NCBI GenBank assembly: GCA_026710225.1
Contig: JAPORI010000215.1
Coordinates: 1 to 9,932 of the forward strand
DNA: 9,932 nucleotides
Source of the DNA: Betaproteobacteria bacterium
GTDB lineage: Bacteria > Pseudomonadota > Gammaproteobacteria > Tethybacterales > Tethybacteraceae
Direction of reading: 5' to 3'
The position numbers were made by a program, and so were the translations under genes. Numbering within the stretch: position 1 is the first letter of the stretch; every line of letters starts with the position of its first letter. Below, one piece after another: positions 1 to 7,069 of this stretch. The notes below the pieces were generated by a model, which saw nothing but the letters and a program-made list of their open reading frames with translations, made no database searches and had not been told where the DNA came from.

Positions 1-3000
1 ACCAGCTTGTAAGGCTCGATGCCGGCAATCCGGTGTTCGCCGCTGCGGTAGAGTTCCTTGATGTGCCCGGCCAGCAAGCGGATCGCCCGCGCGCGGGTGC
101 CGCTGTCAGCGAAGGCGTCGTCGGCCCCGCCGGCCAACGCGTTCAGCACCTGCGGACTCATGTTGTCGGGGGCTACCCCTTCTTCCAGAAATTTGAGCAC
201 CTGCCCGACCTCGCCGCCGAGTGCCGGATCGTTGATCGGGCCGATCATCTTGGTCAGCAGTTCGCTGTTGCGCTTATCGGCAGCGTCCCAGCCCATCAGT
301 TTCTTGAAAAACGGTACCTTGGAACCCTTGGTCAGCGAATAGGAGTTTACCCCGAAGTTGAAGTCGCGGGCATCGAGCTTGACCGTTACCGTGTGCGGGT
401 TGCCATTTTTGTCGCGCAGTTGCAGATCAAATGGCTGGCGGGTCAACTCGGCCAGTGCCGCTCGCTGGCCGGCCTGCATTTCCCGTTCGCTGCCGGACAT
501 GCCCAGCAGGCTGCGGGCGTAGTCCGGGGTGACCAGCGAAACCGAATCGAGGGTGACATCTACCGGCTGGCCGCTGGTTGCACTCTGGTAGAGAAACTGG
601 TTGTCGACTATTGCCGCACGCACCAGCTCCTTGGCCGCGTTCAGGTTGGCGATCTCGCGTGCCCGATCGGTGGCCAGCTTGGCCGCATCCGAGTTGCCGC
701 GGATGAGTTCGATATCCGCCTTGGTCGAACCGCCGCCATGCGCCGCCGCCCATTGGTTCCATTGCGCATCGCCGGCCAGGGTGTTGGCGTGCAGTTGCGC
801 CAGCCGGTCGTCGGTAAGCTTGGCCAGTTTCTTCGGGGTGATCGTGTAGGCGTCGATGATCCCGTGCCTGAGGCCGGAAAATACCGTCTTGCCGGCAGAA
901 TTGGCCAGTTTGGTGCTGGCCAGGTTGCTCAGGTGCAAGCCGCTGGTGCGCGAGTGGGCACCGACGCCGTTGCCGTAGCCGCCGTAATCGGCAAAGCCGG
1001 CTTCGAACTGCTTGGCCGGAACGATGGTGCTGGTGAGCTGATGCAGATTGCCCAGATCATCGATGTCATTGACCGTCTTGTTGAGCTTCTGCCAGCTGTG
1101 GTTGTTGCCGGCCTCCTCGGCCGACTGCGCGAAGTAGCGTTCGAATTTTTCCAGCGCTCCGGTCAGTTCCGGATTCGAATTGCGCAGATGATCGACGCGG
1201 GCCTGAAAGATGTTCGCTTCGGTGAGTTGCGGGTGAATCTCCGGCAGCTTTTCGCCGCGGGCCAGGCTGGCTGCCAGTTGCCGCTGCAGTTGCTGCCGCT
1301 CATTACTGTCGGTTGTGCCGGCGCCGGCCGCCCGATTGGTGGCACCGCCGGATTGGACTTCCTCGTGGTTTGCCTTGGCCTGCGCCAGCCGCTGCTGCGC
1401 CTCGGCGAGCAATTCGGTGAGTTGCTCGGGGGCTTCACTTGCGCCGTCTGTATGTACTTCGGCGATTATCCTAAACAGCGCGACGATGCTGGCCTCCGCG
1501 TGCTGGATCGCGTTTTCGGATCGAGCCAGCAGCGAATTGGCGGCGACCTGATTCAGATCGCCGCGGGCATCGTCAAGAGCCGCGGCAAGATCGGCGGCGA
1601 CACCCTCCAGTTCGGCAGTGGCGCCGCCGAGGGCGGCAAAAGTCGCCGCAGTCAGGGTTGCCAGTTGCTGGTTGTTGCCGTTGTCGCTCCAGGCTTGCAG
1701 TTTGACGCTCAGATCCTGCTGCAACAGGCGCAGATCGCTGTTGAGGTCACCGGCGCGCAAGATCGCCTGATCAGCGCCTTCGGCGGTACCGCTGGCAATC
1801 AGCGCGTCGATCTCGATGCGGGCTTCGGCGGCGAATTCGAGGCGGCTGAGCAGGATCTGCTTGGCGGCATCGTCGATGCCCGATGATTCGATCGCGTTGC
1901 GCAGCGCGCTGGCATCCTGGTTGTTGGCCAGTTCCCGCGCCTGGCCAATGTCGGCGCCGAGAGTTGAGAACTCGTTCAGCGGGTCAACGCCGTAGCGTTC
2001 GGCCACTGCATCGTTTCTGAGTGCGGTTTGCTGGCGGTTGCTGAAAAAATCGATGTCGTCGCGGTCGGCTTCGGCAGCCGGCAATGGTGCAAGAGTCAGT
2101 TCGTAGTCAAGGCTGCCGAAACTGGCACTGTTGTCGGCGCTGACATTGATGGTGGTGCTGGTGGCAAATTGGGAAACATTGGCGTTGAGCGGCGTGCTCG
2201 CATCGGACAGGGTATCCTTGGCCAGCGCCAGCTGCGAAAACTGATCGGCGGATACCGAATAGCTGCCGTCGGAGTTTTGCTTGATCAGGTAAGTTGTATC
2301 GCTGTATCCTGACTGCAGCGCGTGCGGCAGACCGGATTCGGCACCGGGCAAGTCCAGTTTGCCGGCCATGCCCAGCGACAGGCATTCGGCTCCGGCTATG
2401 GTTGCCTGATTTGCCAGCCGCGAGATCAGCAAGGCCTTGTCCGAGTCGTTGCCGCAAAATTCAAGCAGCCGGTCGGCTGCCCGTTCGCTGCCTTCGCTGC
2501 GGCTGTCGGGCGGAATCAGGAATTCCCGGCGCCCGTCGGCATGTTCGATTATGTAGTGATCGCGCACGACATCCTTGCAGAATTGCTCGCACACATGCGG
2601 ATGACTCTCGCTGGCAGCCAGGTTGTTCAGCGCCTGCTTGTCGCATATTTGCCGGTTGGCCGAAATATCGTATGCTTGCTCCTGATTCAGGGTTCCCTTC
2701 TGGATGTCCAGTGACTGGTCGAATTTGCTGATGAATTCATCGATCTTGACTCTGGCTTCGGCAAGTTCGGCGGCTGCCGGTTGCGCGTCCGCCTTGCTTA
2801 CCCCGAGACGGCTTTGCAACTGATGCAGCTGGTTGGCCATCTGGCGCAGCACCTGTTCGGTGAGGTTGCGGTTTTTTAGTCCGGTTACCCCGGCTCCCTC
2901 GTGCAAGGTTGCCAGCAGCGCCCGGGTCGCCGGACTGTCCAGACGCGCCACCGCCTGCTTGAGTTCGTTTTGGCTCAAGGATGCGATCTGCCGGTTCAGC

Positions 3001-3374
3001 GCCAAGTCCAGCTTGCCGCGATAGGCGTCATTGAAGGCTTTCGGCGCGTTGCCGGCCTGGTTGGCAAGCGCATCGAGCAACTGGCTCGGTTCGGCGCTGT
3101 TGCTGCCAGTGAGCGCGGCGAGCAACTGGTAAGCGTCGTTTGCCGGGCCGTTGGCGATTTTCGGGTTTTGCAGACCCGGCCGCTCGATCTGATCCGGGTT
3201 GCCGGTCGTCGTGCTGGCGCTGATATTGCCGGTGCTGTGTACGCCGTTGTTGCTTTCCGAGGAAACGACTGCAGCCTTTGCCGATTCGCCGCTGCCAACG
3301 GTGGCCGGATCCGCTCCGGTTACCGTTGAACTCGGAACAACTACCGCTGCGTTTGGCAAACCTTCAATAGCCAC
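1..3374 (-). CDS. SopB/IpgD-family phosphoinositide phosphatase-like effector, very large, 3' end cut by window edge
   Basis: The reading frame is open from a GTG at 3374 to the window edge (1124 codons). The start is firm: an in-frame TAA lies at 3389-3387 and an AGAGG ribosome site sits 6 nt upstream of the GTG. Residues 1-70 are Ser/Thr/Gly/Ala-rich with no Sec signal, as in type III effectors. Residues 244-331 hold all five cysteines (244, 262, 266, 307, 331) in a module I do not recognise. About 345-430 looks beta-rich, and about 430-780 is helical, rich in Ala, Glu and Gln. From about 780 on I recognise SopB/IpgD hallmarks: FSGLRHGI at 832-839 (SopB has FRGIRHGV), FNFGVN at 1005-1010, and an IKELYRSGEHR...EPYKL stretch ending at 1124 (SopB: IKDIWKNNQHH...EPYKL). 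In that family these precede the CxSGxDRTG phosphatase motif, expected just outside the window. Known members dephosphorylate host phosphoinositides after injection. SopB is about 560 residues, so this protein carries a large extra N-terminus. Family assignment is from remembered motifs; activity is inferred. Confidence 0.8.
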   Translation of the reverse strand, partial: MAIEGLPNAAVVVPSSTVTGADPATVGSGESAKAAVVSSESNNGVHSTGNISASTTTGNPDQIERPGLQNPKIANGPANDAYQLLAALTGSNSAEPSQLLDALANQAGNAPKAFNDAYRGKLDLALNRQIASLSQNELKQAVARLDSPATRALLATLHEGAGVTGLKNRNLTEQVLRQMANQLHQLQSRLGVSKADAQPAAAELAEARVKIDEFISKFDQSLDIQKGTLNQEQAYDISANRQICDKQALNNLAASESHPHVCEQFCKDVVRDHYIIEHADGRREFLIPPDSRSEGSERAADRLLEFCGNDSDKALLISRLANQATIAGAECLSLGMAGKLDLPGAESGLPHALQSGYSDTTYLIKQNSDGSYSVSADQFSQLALAKDTLSDASTPLNANVSQFATSTTINVSADNSASFGSLDYELTLAPLPAAEADRDDIDFFSNRQQTALRNDAVAERYGVDPLNEFSTLGADIGQARELANNQDASALRNAIESSGIDDAAKQILLSRLEFAAEARIEIDALIASGTAEGADQAILRAGDLNSDLRLLQQDLSVKLQAWSDNGNNQQLATLTAATFAALGGATAELEGVAADLAAALDDARGDLNQVAANSLLARSENAIQHAEASIVALFRIIAEVHTDGASEAPEQLTELLAEAQQRLAQAKANHEEVQSGGATNRAAGAGTTDSNERQQLQRQLAASLARGEKLPEIHPQLTEANIFQARVDHLRNSNPELTGALEKFERYFAQSAEEAGNNHSWQKLNKTVNDIDDLGNLHQLTSTIVPAKQFEAGFADYGGYGNGVGAHSRTSGLHLSNLASTKLANSAGKTVFSGLRHGIIDAYTITPKKLAKLTDDRLAQLHANTLAGDAQWNQWAAAHGGGSTKADIELIRGNSDAAKLATDRAREIANLNAAKELVRAAIVDNQFLYQSATSGQPVDVTLDSVSLVTPDYARSLLGMSGSEREMQAGQRAALAELTRQPFDLQLRDKNGNPHTVTVKLDARDFNFGVNSYSLTKGSKVPFFKKLMGWDAADKRNSELLTKMIGPINDPALGGEVGQVLKFLEEGVAPDNMSPQVLNALAGGADDAFADSGTRARAIRLLAGHIKELYRSGEHRIAGIEPYKL

Positions 3375-3380
3375 TGTTGA

Positions 3381-3385
3381 CCTCT
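3381..3385 (-). promoter_or_regulatory. Ribosome binding site of the SopB-like gene
   Basis: AGAGG on the minus strand lies 6 nt before the GTG at 3374. Together with the in-frame stop at 3389-3387 it fixes the otherwise ambiguous GTG start. Confidence 0.7.
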
Positions 3386-3386
3386 T

Positions 3387-3443
3387 TTATCGGCAGCCGC
3401 GCAAGACGGCGGCGCGGCCTGCTGCTGTTGCTGGCTGGTGCAT
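3387..3443 (-). CDS. Possible 18-residue leader peptide upstream of the effector gene
   Basis: An ATG at 3443 is preceded by GGGAGG at 3456-3451 with 7 nt spacing, a stronger Shine-Dalgarno arrangement than most genes here have. It opens an 18-codon frame (MHQPATAAGRAAVLRGCR) ending in TAA at 3387, 12 nt before the effector GTG and in the same frame. It lies downstream of the TATAAT at 3490-3485, so it would be the first ORF of that transcript. Translation through it would cross the hairpin at 3396-3418, which would allow translational coupling. An overlapping alternative from the ATG at 3450 abuts the GGGAGG with no spacing and is less likely. No homologue is known to me, and the peptide itself may have no function. 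Confidence 0.4.
   Translation of the reverse strand: MHQPATAAGRAAVLRGCR
3396..3418 (-). repeat. GC-rich hairpin in the effector leader RNA
   Basis: GCCGCGC at 3396-3402 and GCGCGGC at 3412-3418 are perfect inverted repeats, giving a 7-bp all-GC stem with a 9-nt loop. It lies inside the putative leader ORF and ends 10 nt upstream of the effector's AGAGG. No U-run follows, so it is not an intrinsic terminator. A role in controlling effector translation is inference. Confidence 0.45.
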
Positions 3444-3484
3444 TGATCATCCTCCCTTCAAGTGCGGATACTCTTTTCTTTTCT

Positions 3485-3513
3485 ATTATACCATAAAACC
3501 GTCCCGATTCCTA
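3485..3513 (-). promoter_or_regulatory. Extended -10 promoter for the effector gene
   Basis: The minus strand reads TGGTATAAT at 3493-3485: a perfect TATAAT with the TGn extension, in the only AT-rich pocket of the neighbourhood. At 17-bp spacing the -35 position (3513-3508, TAGGAA) matches TTGACA only weakly, as is usual for extended -10 promoters. Transcription would start near 3478, about 100 nt before the effector GTG, giving a leader that includes the small ORF and the hairpin. The effector can thus be transcribed separately from the rsmI-to-binding-protein series. I see no alternative-sigma or two-component regulator motif. Confidence 0.55.
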
Positions 3514-5223
3514 TTTGCCGCCGGCCAGCCGGCTGCCGGCATCGACAAGATCACCGGCGGCGGCCGCCGCCGGCCAGACCGGCACATACTTGCCGAACTG
3601 CAACTGCGCGATGATCATCGGCTTGCGGTCGTTGATGCCGCGCGCATTGAAGCGGATCGGACCGTAGAAGGTTGCCAGATCGGTAGCAGCCAGCGCCTGC
3701 TGCAAGTCGTCAGCCTGATCGTTTTCAACCCTGCGCAGCGCATCGGCGATGACCAGGATTGCGGCGGCGGCCGCCGCCGAACGATGGGTGGGCTGGCGGC
3801 CGTGCCGCAACTGGTAACCGGAAACGAAGGCGCGCCCGGCCAGCGGCTGGCGTCCCGGATATCTGGCTTCCGGCTGCCAGTGACGCAGACACAGCGCTCC
3901 GGATGCAATGCGCGGTGCAATTGATCCTATCTTGCCGAGCGCGCAGTGGGTGAGCGCGATGATCTGCGGCCGGCGGCCGGTTTTTTGCAGATGCTCGATG
4001 ATCCGGGCTGCCCCGGCGCCGTAGCCGGCCACGAACAGGGCATCGGCCTGGCTGGCGGCATCAGTTTCAATTGCAAACTGACTGGCAGCCGCGGCCAGAT
4101 GGATCAGTTGCGGTGGCGGCAGGCCCCGCCGGGCGAGCACTTCGGAAAATCCGGCGGCGACTGCGGCCGAATGCGGATCCGGCTGCCAGGCCAGCGCGAT
4201 GGCAAGATTTGCCGCTTCGATTCCCTGTTGCTCGGCGCGGTTAAAGAGCAACTCCAATGCTGGCAGCAGGTGCACCGCCGGCGGTGCCTGCATCAGCATC
4301 ACGCCATCCGGCAGCGCCGGGCCGAAGCCGGCTGCCGAAGCAGCCGGCGCCAGCACCGGCAGCGCGTGGCGTGCCGCGGCGATCGCCGCCGGCCGGGCCA
4401 CCAAAGAGGAGTAGGGTGCCAGCAGGGCGCGCACTTGATCGTGCTCCTTGGCGATTTGCTCGGCCAGTTCACCAGCGCGGTTGGGATCGGACTCATCATC
4501 GTAGATGATCAGTTCCAGACTCGAAAGCCGGTCGTCAACGGTGATGCCGTCCTGATTTAGCGCCTCCGCGGCAATCCGGTAGCCGCGCAGCATCTGGATT
4601 CCGGCCGCGGCGTTCTGGCCGGTCAGCGACAGCAAGGCGGCGACAGTTACCTTGGGCCGTTGCTCGATCGGGATGGTGCGTTCATCAACCGGTTCCGGCT
4701 CGCCGCTGTCGAGCAGGATCACTATCGCAACCAGACCGGTTGCGGTTACCGCACTTGCCAGCATATGGCTGCGTACTATTTTGTACAGCCTGCGTAGATA
4801 GGGAAGCAAAAAATCCCACAGCGCGGCCAGCGTCTGCCCGATGTAGACACTGAAGTGAAACAGCGCCCGGGCTGCCAGCACTGCCAGTTTGAGCAGTTTC
4901 GGCAGGGCGTCGATGGTCTTGGCCAGCAGCCTTGCCGACATTTGCACTACGATGGCGGCTGCCTTGCCGGATTGGCCGATCAGTTTGCCAAGCAGGATTG
5001 CGGTTGCCGCAGTTAGTGCAGCCAGAGTGCGCAGCAGACTGCCGGAGGTTTTGCCGGATTGCCGGGCCAGTTTTGCCAGGCCGGATCCGGATGCGGCTGC
5101 CGATGATTTGACGATGCGCAGCAGGCGCCCCGATTGGGTGCCGGCCAGCTCGCGCGCGCGGCTCAGCACCTTGCGCAACCTGCGCAGGGTTGCCGAGAAC
5201 TTGTCGGGGTTGTTGTCGGTCAT
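3511..5223 (-). CDS. Membrane-anchored LivK-like (type I periplasmic-binding fold) protein with amphipathic helical N-terminus
   Basis: The 570-residue start is the ATG at 5223, with GGAG 9 nt upstream; a TTG at 5241 would add only six residues and lacks that site. Residues 1-60 are basic. Residues 45-150 form a run of Ala/Leu/Lys amphipathic to hydrophobic helices with a recurring QSGK (55-58, 84-87). A probable transmembrane segment lies at 154-172 (LASAVTATGLVAIVILL). After an acidic linker, 191-570 resembles branched-chain amino acid binding proteins (Peripla_BP_6): VAALLSLTGQNAAAGIQMLRG, YDDESDP at 241-247, and LLAPYSS at 267-273. It lies 31 nt after coq7 and is probably co-transcribed. 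No permease or ATPase gene is visible, so solute uptake is not supported; a tethered sensor or an envelope role is possible. Alanine tracts are encoded by GCC/GCG palindromes. The fold is moderately certain, the ligand unknown. Confidence 0.7.
   Translation of the reverse strand: MTDNNPDKFSATLRRLRKVLSRARELAGTQSGRLLRIVKSSAAASGSGLAKLARQSGKTSGSLLRTLAALTAATAILLGKLIGQSGKAAAIVVQMSARLLAKTIDALPKLLKLAVLAARALFHFSVYIGQTLAALWDFLLPYLRRLYKIVRSHMLASAVTATGLVAIVILLDSGEPEPVDERTIPIEQRPKVTVAALLSLTGQNAAAGIQMLRGYRIAAEALNQDGITVDDRLSSLELIIYDDESDPNRAGELAEQIAKEHDQVRALLAPYSSLVARPAAIAAARHALPVLAPAASAAGFGPALPDGVMLMQAPPAVHLLPALELLFNRAEQQGIEAANLAIALAWQPDPHSAAVAAGFSEVLARRGLPPPQLIHLAAAASQFAIETDAASQADALFVAGYGAGAARIIEHLQKTGRRPQIIALTHCALGKIGSIAPRIASGALCLRHWQPEARYPGRQPLAGRAFVSGYQLRHGRQPTHRSAAAAAAILVIADALRRVENDQADDLQQALAATDLATFYGPIRFNARGINDRKPMIIAQLQFGKYVPVWPAAAAAGDLVDAGSRLAGGK
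3554..3573. repeat. 20-bp perfect palindrome (GCC/GGC tract)
   Basis: This perfect inverted repeat of GGC/GCC units lies near the 3' end of the LivK-like gene, where it encodes part of a five-alanine run. It most likely reflects alanine codons in a GC-rich genome, but its perfect symmetry could fold into a hairpin in the mRNA tail. No U-run follows. Confidence 0.4.
3762..3779. repeat. 18-bp perfect palindrome (GCC/GGC tract)
   Basis: This is a second perfect GGC/GCC inverted repeat in the same gene, encoding part of a six-alanine run. It shares its core with the palindrome at 3554-3573, about 200 bp away. Confidence 0.4.
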
Positions 5224-5239
5224 GCCGGTGCACTCCGGC
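5224..5239 (-). promoter_or_regulatory. Small inverted repeat over the ribosome site of the LivK-like gene
   Basis: GCCGG (5239-5235) and CCGGC (5228-5224) form a 5-bp stem with a 6-nt loop in the coq7-to-LivK-like gap. It overlaps the GGAG (5236-5233) and ends directly at the ATG. It could partly mask the ribosome site, or be a chance GCCGG pair in this GCCGG-rich DNA. Confidence 0.25.
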
Positions 5240-5254
5240 AAATTGGCCGGAAGA

Positions 5255-5887
5255 TCAGATCCAGTAGCTTGTCGAAGTCATAATCTTGCCGAATACCGCC
5301 ATTGCCCGCTTGGCAGGTTCGGGCAGTTCGACTCCGCCCATCTCAACCGCATTGGTTGCGTGCTGGCGCTCGTCGATGTCCATCTGCTTGACAATCGCCC
5401 GGCTGCGGACATCATGTTCGGGCAGCGTGTCAAGGTGGCCTTGCAAGTGCCGGGAAACCTGATTTTCGGTTTCGGCGACGAAGCCGAGGCTGACCTTGTC
5501 GGACACCAGCGCCGCGGCCGCACCGAGTGCGAACGATCCGGCATACCAGATCGGATTGAGGACGCTGAGCCGGCCGCCCAGATCGTTGATCCGCTCGGCG
5601 GTCCAGGCCAGATGATCGATCTCCTCGTCGGCTGCTTCCTGCAGCGAGGTGCGCACCTTCTCGTCGCGGGCAAACAGCGCCTGTCCCTGATACAGCGCCT
5701 GAGCGCACACTTCACCGCAGTGATTGACCCGCATCAAGGCGGCCGCCTGCCGCCGCTGCTGCAAGGAAAGGTCGGCTTCCGCCTCGCCTTCGGCCGGACT
5801 CGGCCGGGATGCGGTCGCCGGCGTGAATACGGTCTTTACCGCATCAGCCAGCAGCGCACCGATGTCAGGGCAAGCCGAATCCTTCAT
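5255..5887 (-). CDS. coq7: Coq7, 3-demethoxyubiquinol 3-hydroxylase
   Basis: This 210-residue protein has the usual length for proteobacterial Coq7. Coq7 is a membrane-associated di-iron oxygenase that performs the last hydroxylation of ubiquinone synthesis. The carboxylate/His set is visible: E59 in RVNHCGEV (53-60), the first ExxH E89-H92 in EEIDHLAW, a central Glu in the FVAETEN segment (E139 or E141), and the second ExxH E173-H176 in DERQHATNA. The Ala/Leu-rich stretch around 113-128 is the family's membrane-contacting part. The ATG at 5887 lacks a strong ribosome site but follows the Fe-S protein gene by only 12 nt, so coupled expression is likely. It implies an aerobic, ubiquinone-using respiratory chain. 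It differs from UbiF-type flavin hydroxylases, which do the same step in E. coli. Confidence 0.95.
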   Translation of the reverse strand: MKDSACPDIGALLADAVKTVFTPATASRPSPAEGEAEADLSLQQRRQAAALMRVNHCGEVCAQALYQGQALFARDEKVRTSLQEAADEEIDHLAWTAERINDLGGRLSVLNPIWYAGSFALGAAAALVSDKVSLGFVAETENQVSRHLQGHLDTLPEHDVRSRAIVKQMDIDERQHATNAVEMGGVELPEPAKRAMAVFGKIMTSTSYWI

Positions 5888-5899
5888 GGTGTGCCGATT

Positions 5900-7069
5900 C
5901 TATGGCAGTTGCGGCCCAAACCATTGCTCGGCGAAGATTTCCAGCGGATGGCGCACCAGCTGCGGCTGTCCCTTGTCGGCCAGGGCGCGCTCGATGTGCC
6001 GGGCGCAGGGATGGTTCGGACAGGCGATCAGCGTGTGCTGGTCGGCTGCGGCAATGATTGCCTCGGCTAGCGGCTCGGCAAGCGCTCGGCCCTGGCGACG
6101 ATGATTGATGCAGGTGATGCCGCCGGCGCCGCAGCATTGTCCGGCTCCGGTTTCGATAACCTGGGCGGCGGGAATTTGTTCGAGCAGGCCGGTTGCACCG
6201 GCTGCCGCCTGGCCGGTGCAGGGGATGTGCAGGATGATGCGCACGGGCCGCTTGGCCGGCTGTGCTGCCGGCAGGCGCTCGATCCGGTTGAGCACCAGTT
6301 GGCAGGCGTCGATTGCCGGCATTGCCGGGTGCTGGGCGTTGAGGCCGGCTGCACACCCGCTGGCGGTGGTCGCGACCGCTGCGCCGGCCGGAAAGGCGGC
6401 GCGGTTTTGCGCAGCCGCCTTTTTGGCTGCGTCGATTTGTGCTGCGTGTTCAAGCAGTGACCCGCAACAGGTGGCTTTTGGTGCGCTCACGATCCGGTAG
6501 CCGCAGGCTGCCAGCAGTTGGCTGGCTGCACCTTGTTCGGCCTGATCAAGGCTGTTTCCGAAGCCGCGAAAAAGAACCACCGGCGGACCGTCGCTGGTGC
6601 TGGCGGCGGCAATCGTCGCTTGCCTGGCGCGGTTTGGCCGCGGCAGCATCCCAATCAGATCTGATCTGCGGCCAATTCCGGGCAGCCGGGCTGCGATCCG
6701 GCCGGCCGCCAGCAGCATGCGCAGGATCAGATCACCGTGGCTGGCCGCGGCAAGGCGGGCGAGCAGCGTCACCAGCGGATGGTTTTTGCCACCCGCTGCC
6801 CGTTTTGCAACTCCGATCATGCGCAGATAGGGAACATCGCTCGGACAGGCTTGCTGACACACTCCGCAGCCCAGACACGAATCAAGCATAGCGGCGGCGC
6901 CGTCCGGTTTTTCACCGTCGGCCAGGCGCGCCATCGCAACGATGCGTCCGCGCGGCGATTGCCCTTCGTTGCGGGTTACCTGCCAGGTCGGGCACAGCGG
7001 GATGCACAATCCGCAGCGCACGCAGCGATCGGCATCGTCGGCCAACTCGGCAAGTTGGCTGCGCTTCAT
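5900..7069 (-). CDS. glcF: Glycolate oxidase iron-sulfur subunit (GlcF)-like protein
   Basis: This 389-residue protein has two 4Fe-4S ferredoxin motifs, C16xxC19xxC22xxxC26-P and C65xxC68xxC71xxxC75-P. Two CCG domains follow, with CCG at 201-203 and 312-314 and a HIPC at 281-284. This is the GlcF layout (GlcF is about 400 residues): the subunit passes electrons from an FAD-containing 2-hydroxyacid dehydrogenase to the respiratory chain. No glcD or glcE is next to it, so the partner must be elsewhere. LutA- or GlpC-like electron-transfer subunits share the CCG domains, so the substrate is not settled. Its ATG lies in the ATGA overlap with the rsmI stop and has no clear ribosome site of its own, indicating translational coupling to rsmI. 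Confidence 0.8.
   Translation of the reverse strand: MKRSQLAELADDADRCVRCGLCIPLCPTWQVTRNEGQSPRGRIVAMARLADGEKPDGAAAMLDSCLGCGVCQQACPSDVPYLRMIGVAKRAAGGKNHPLVTLLARLAAASHGDLILRMLLAAGRIAARLPGIGRRSDLIGMLPRPNRARQATIAAASTSDGPPVVLFRGFGNSLDQAEQGAASQLLAACGYRIVSAPKATCCGSLLEHAAQIDAAKKAAAQNRAAFPAGAAVATTASGCAAGLNAQHPAMPAIDACQLVLNRIERLPAAQPAKRPVRIILHIPCTGQAAAGATGLLEQIPAAQVIETGAGQCCGAGGITCINHRRQGRALAEPLAEAIIAAADQHTLIACPNHPCARHIERALADKGQPQLVRHPLEIFAEQWFGPQLP

Noticed and set aside
33..1886. Long plus-strand open frame (617 codons)
   Set aside because: It is antisense to the SopB-like gene. The minus frame has a ribosome site, a fixed start, an upstream promoter and family motifs in order; the plus frame has no recognisable domain and arises from GC-rich codons opposite Ala/Leu/Gln-rich sequence.
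3396..3418. Intrinsic terminator in the gap upstream of the effector
   Set aside because: The stem is strong, but on the minus strand it is followed by UGCCGAUAAAAG rather than a U-run, so it does not qualify.
3199..3924. Plus-strand open frame of 241 codons across the promoter gap
   Set aside because: It crosses two minus-strand genes and the promoter region, with low-complexity translation and no ribosome site that I can see.
4889..6070. Plus-strand open frame of 393 codons
   Set aside because: It runs antisense across the LivK-like gene, coq7 and glcF, and coq7 is certain from its di-iron motifs. The translation shows no family signature.
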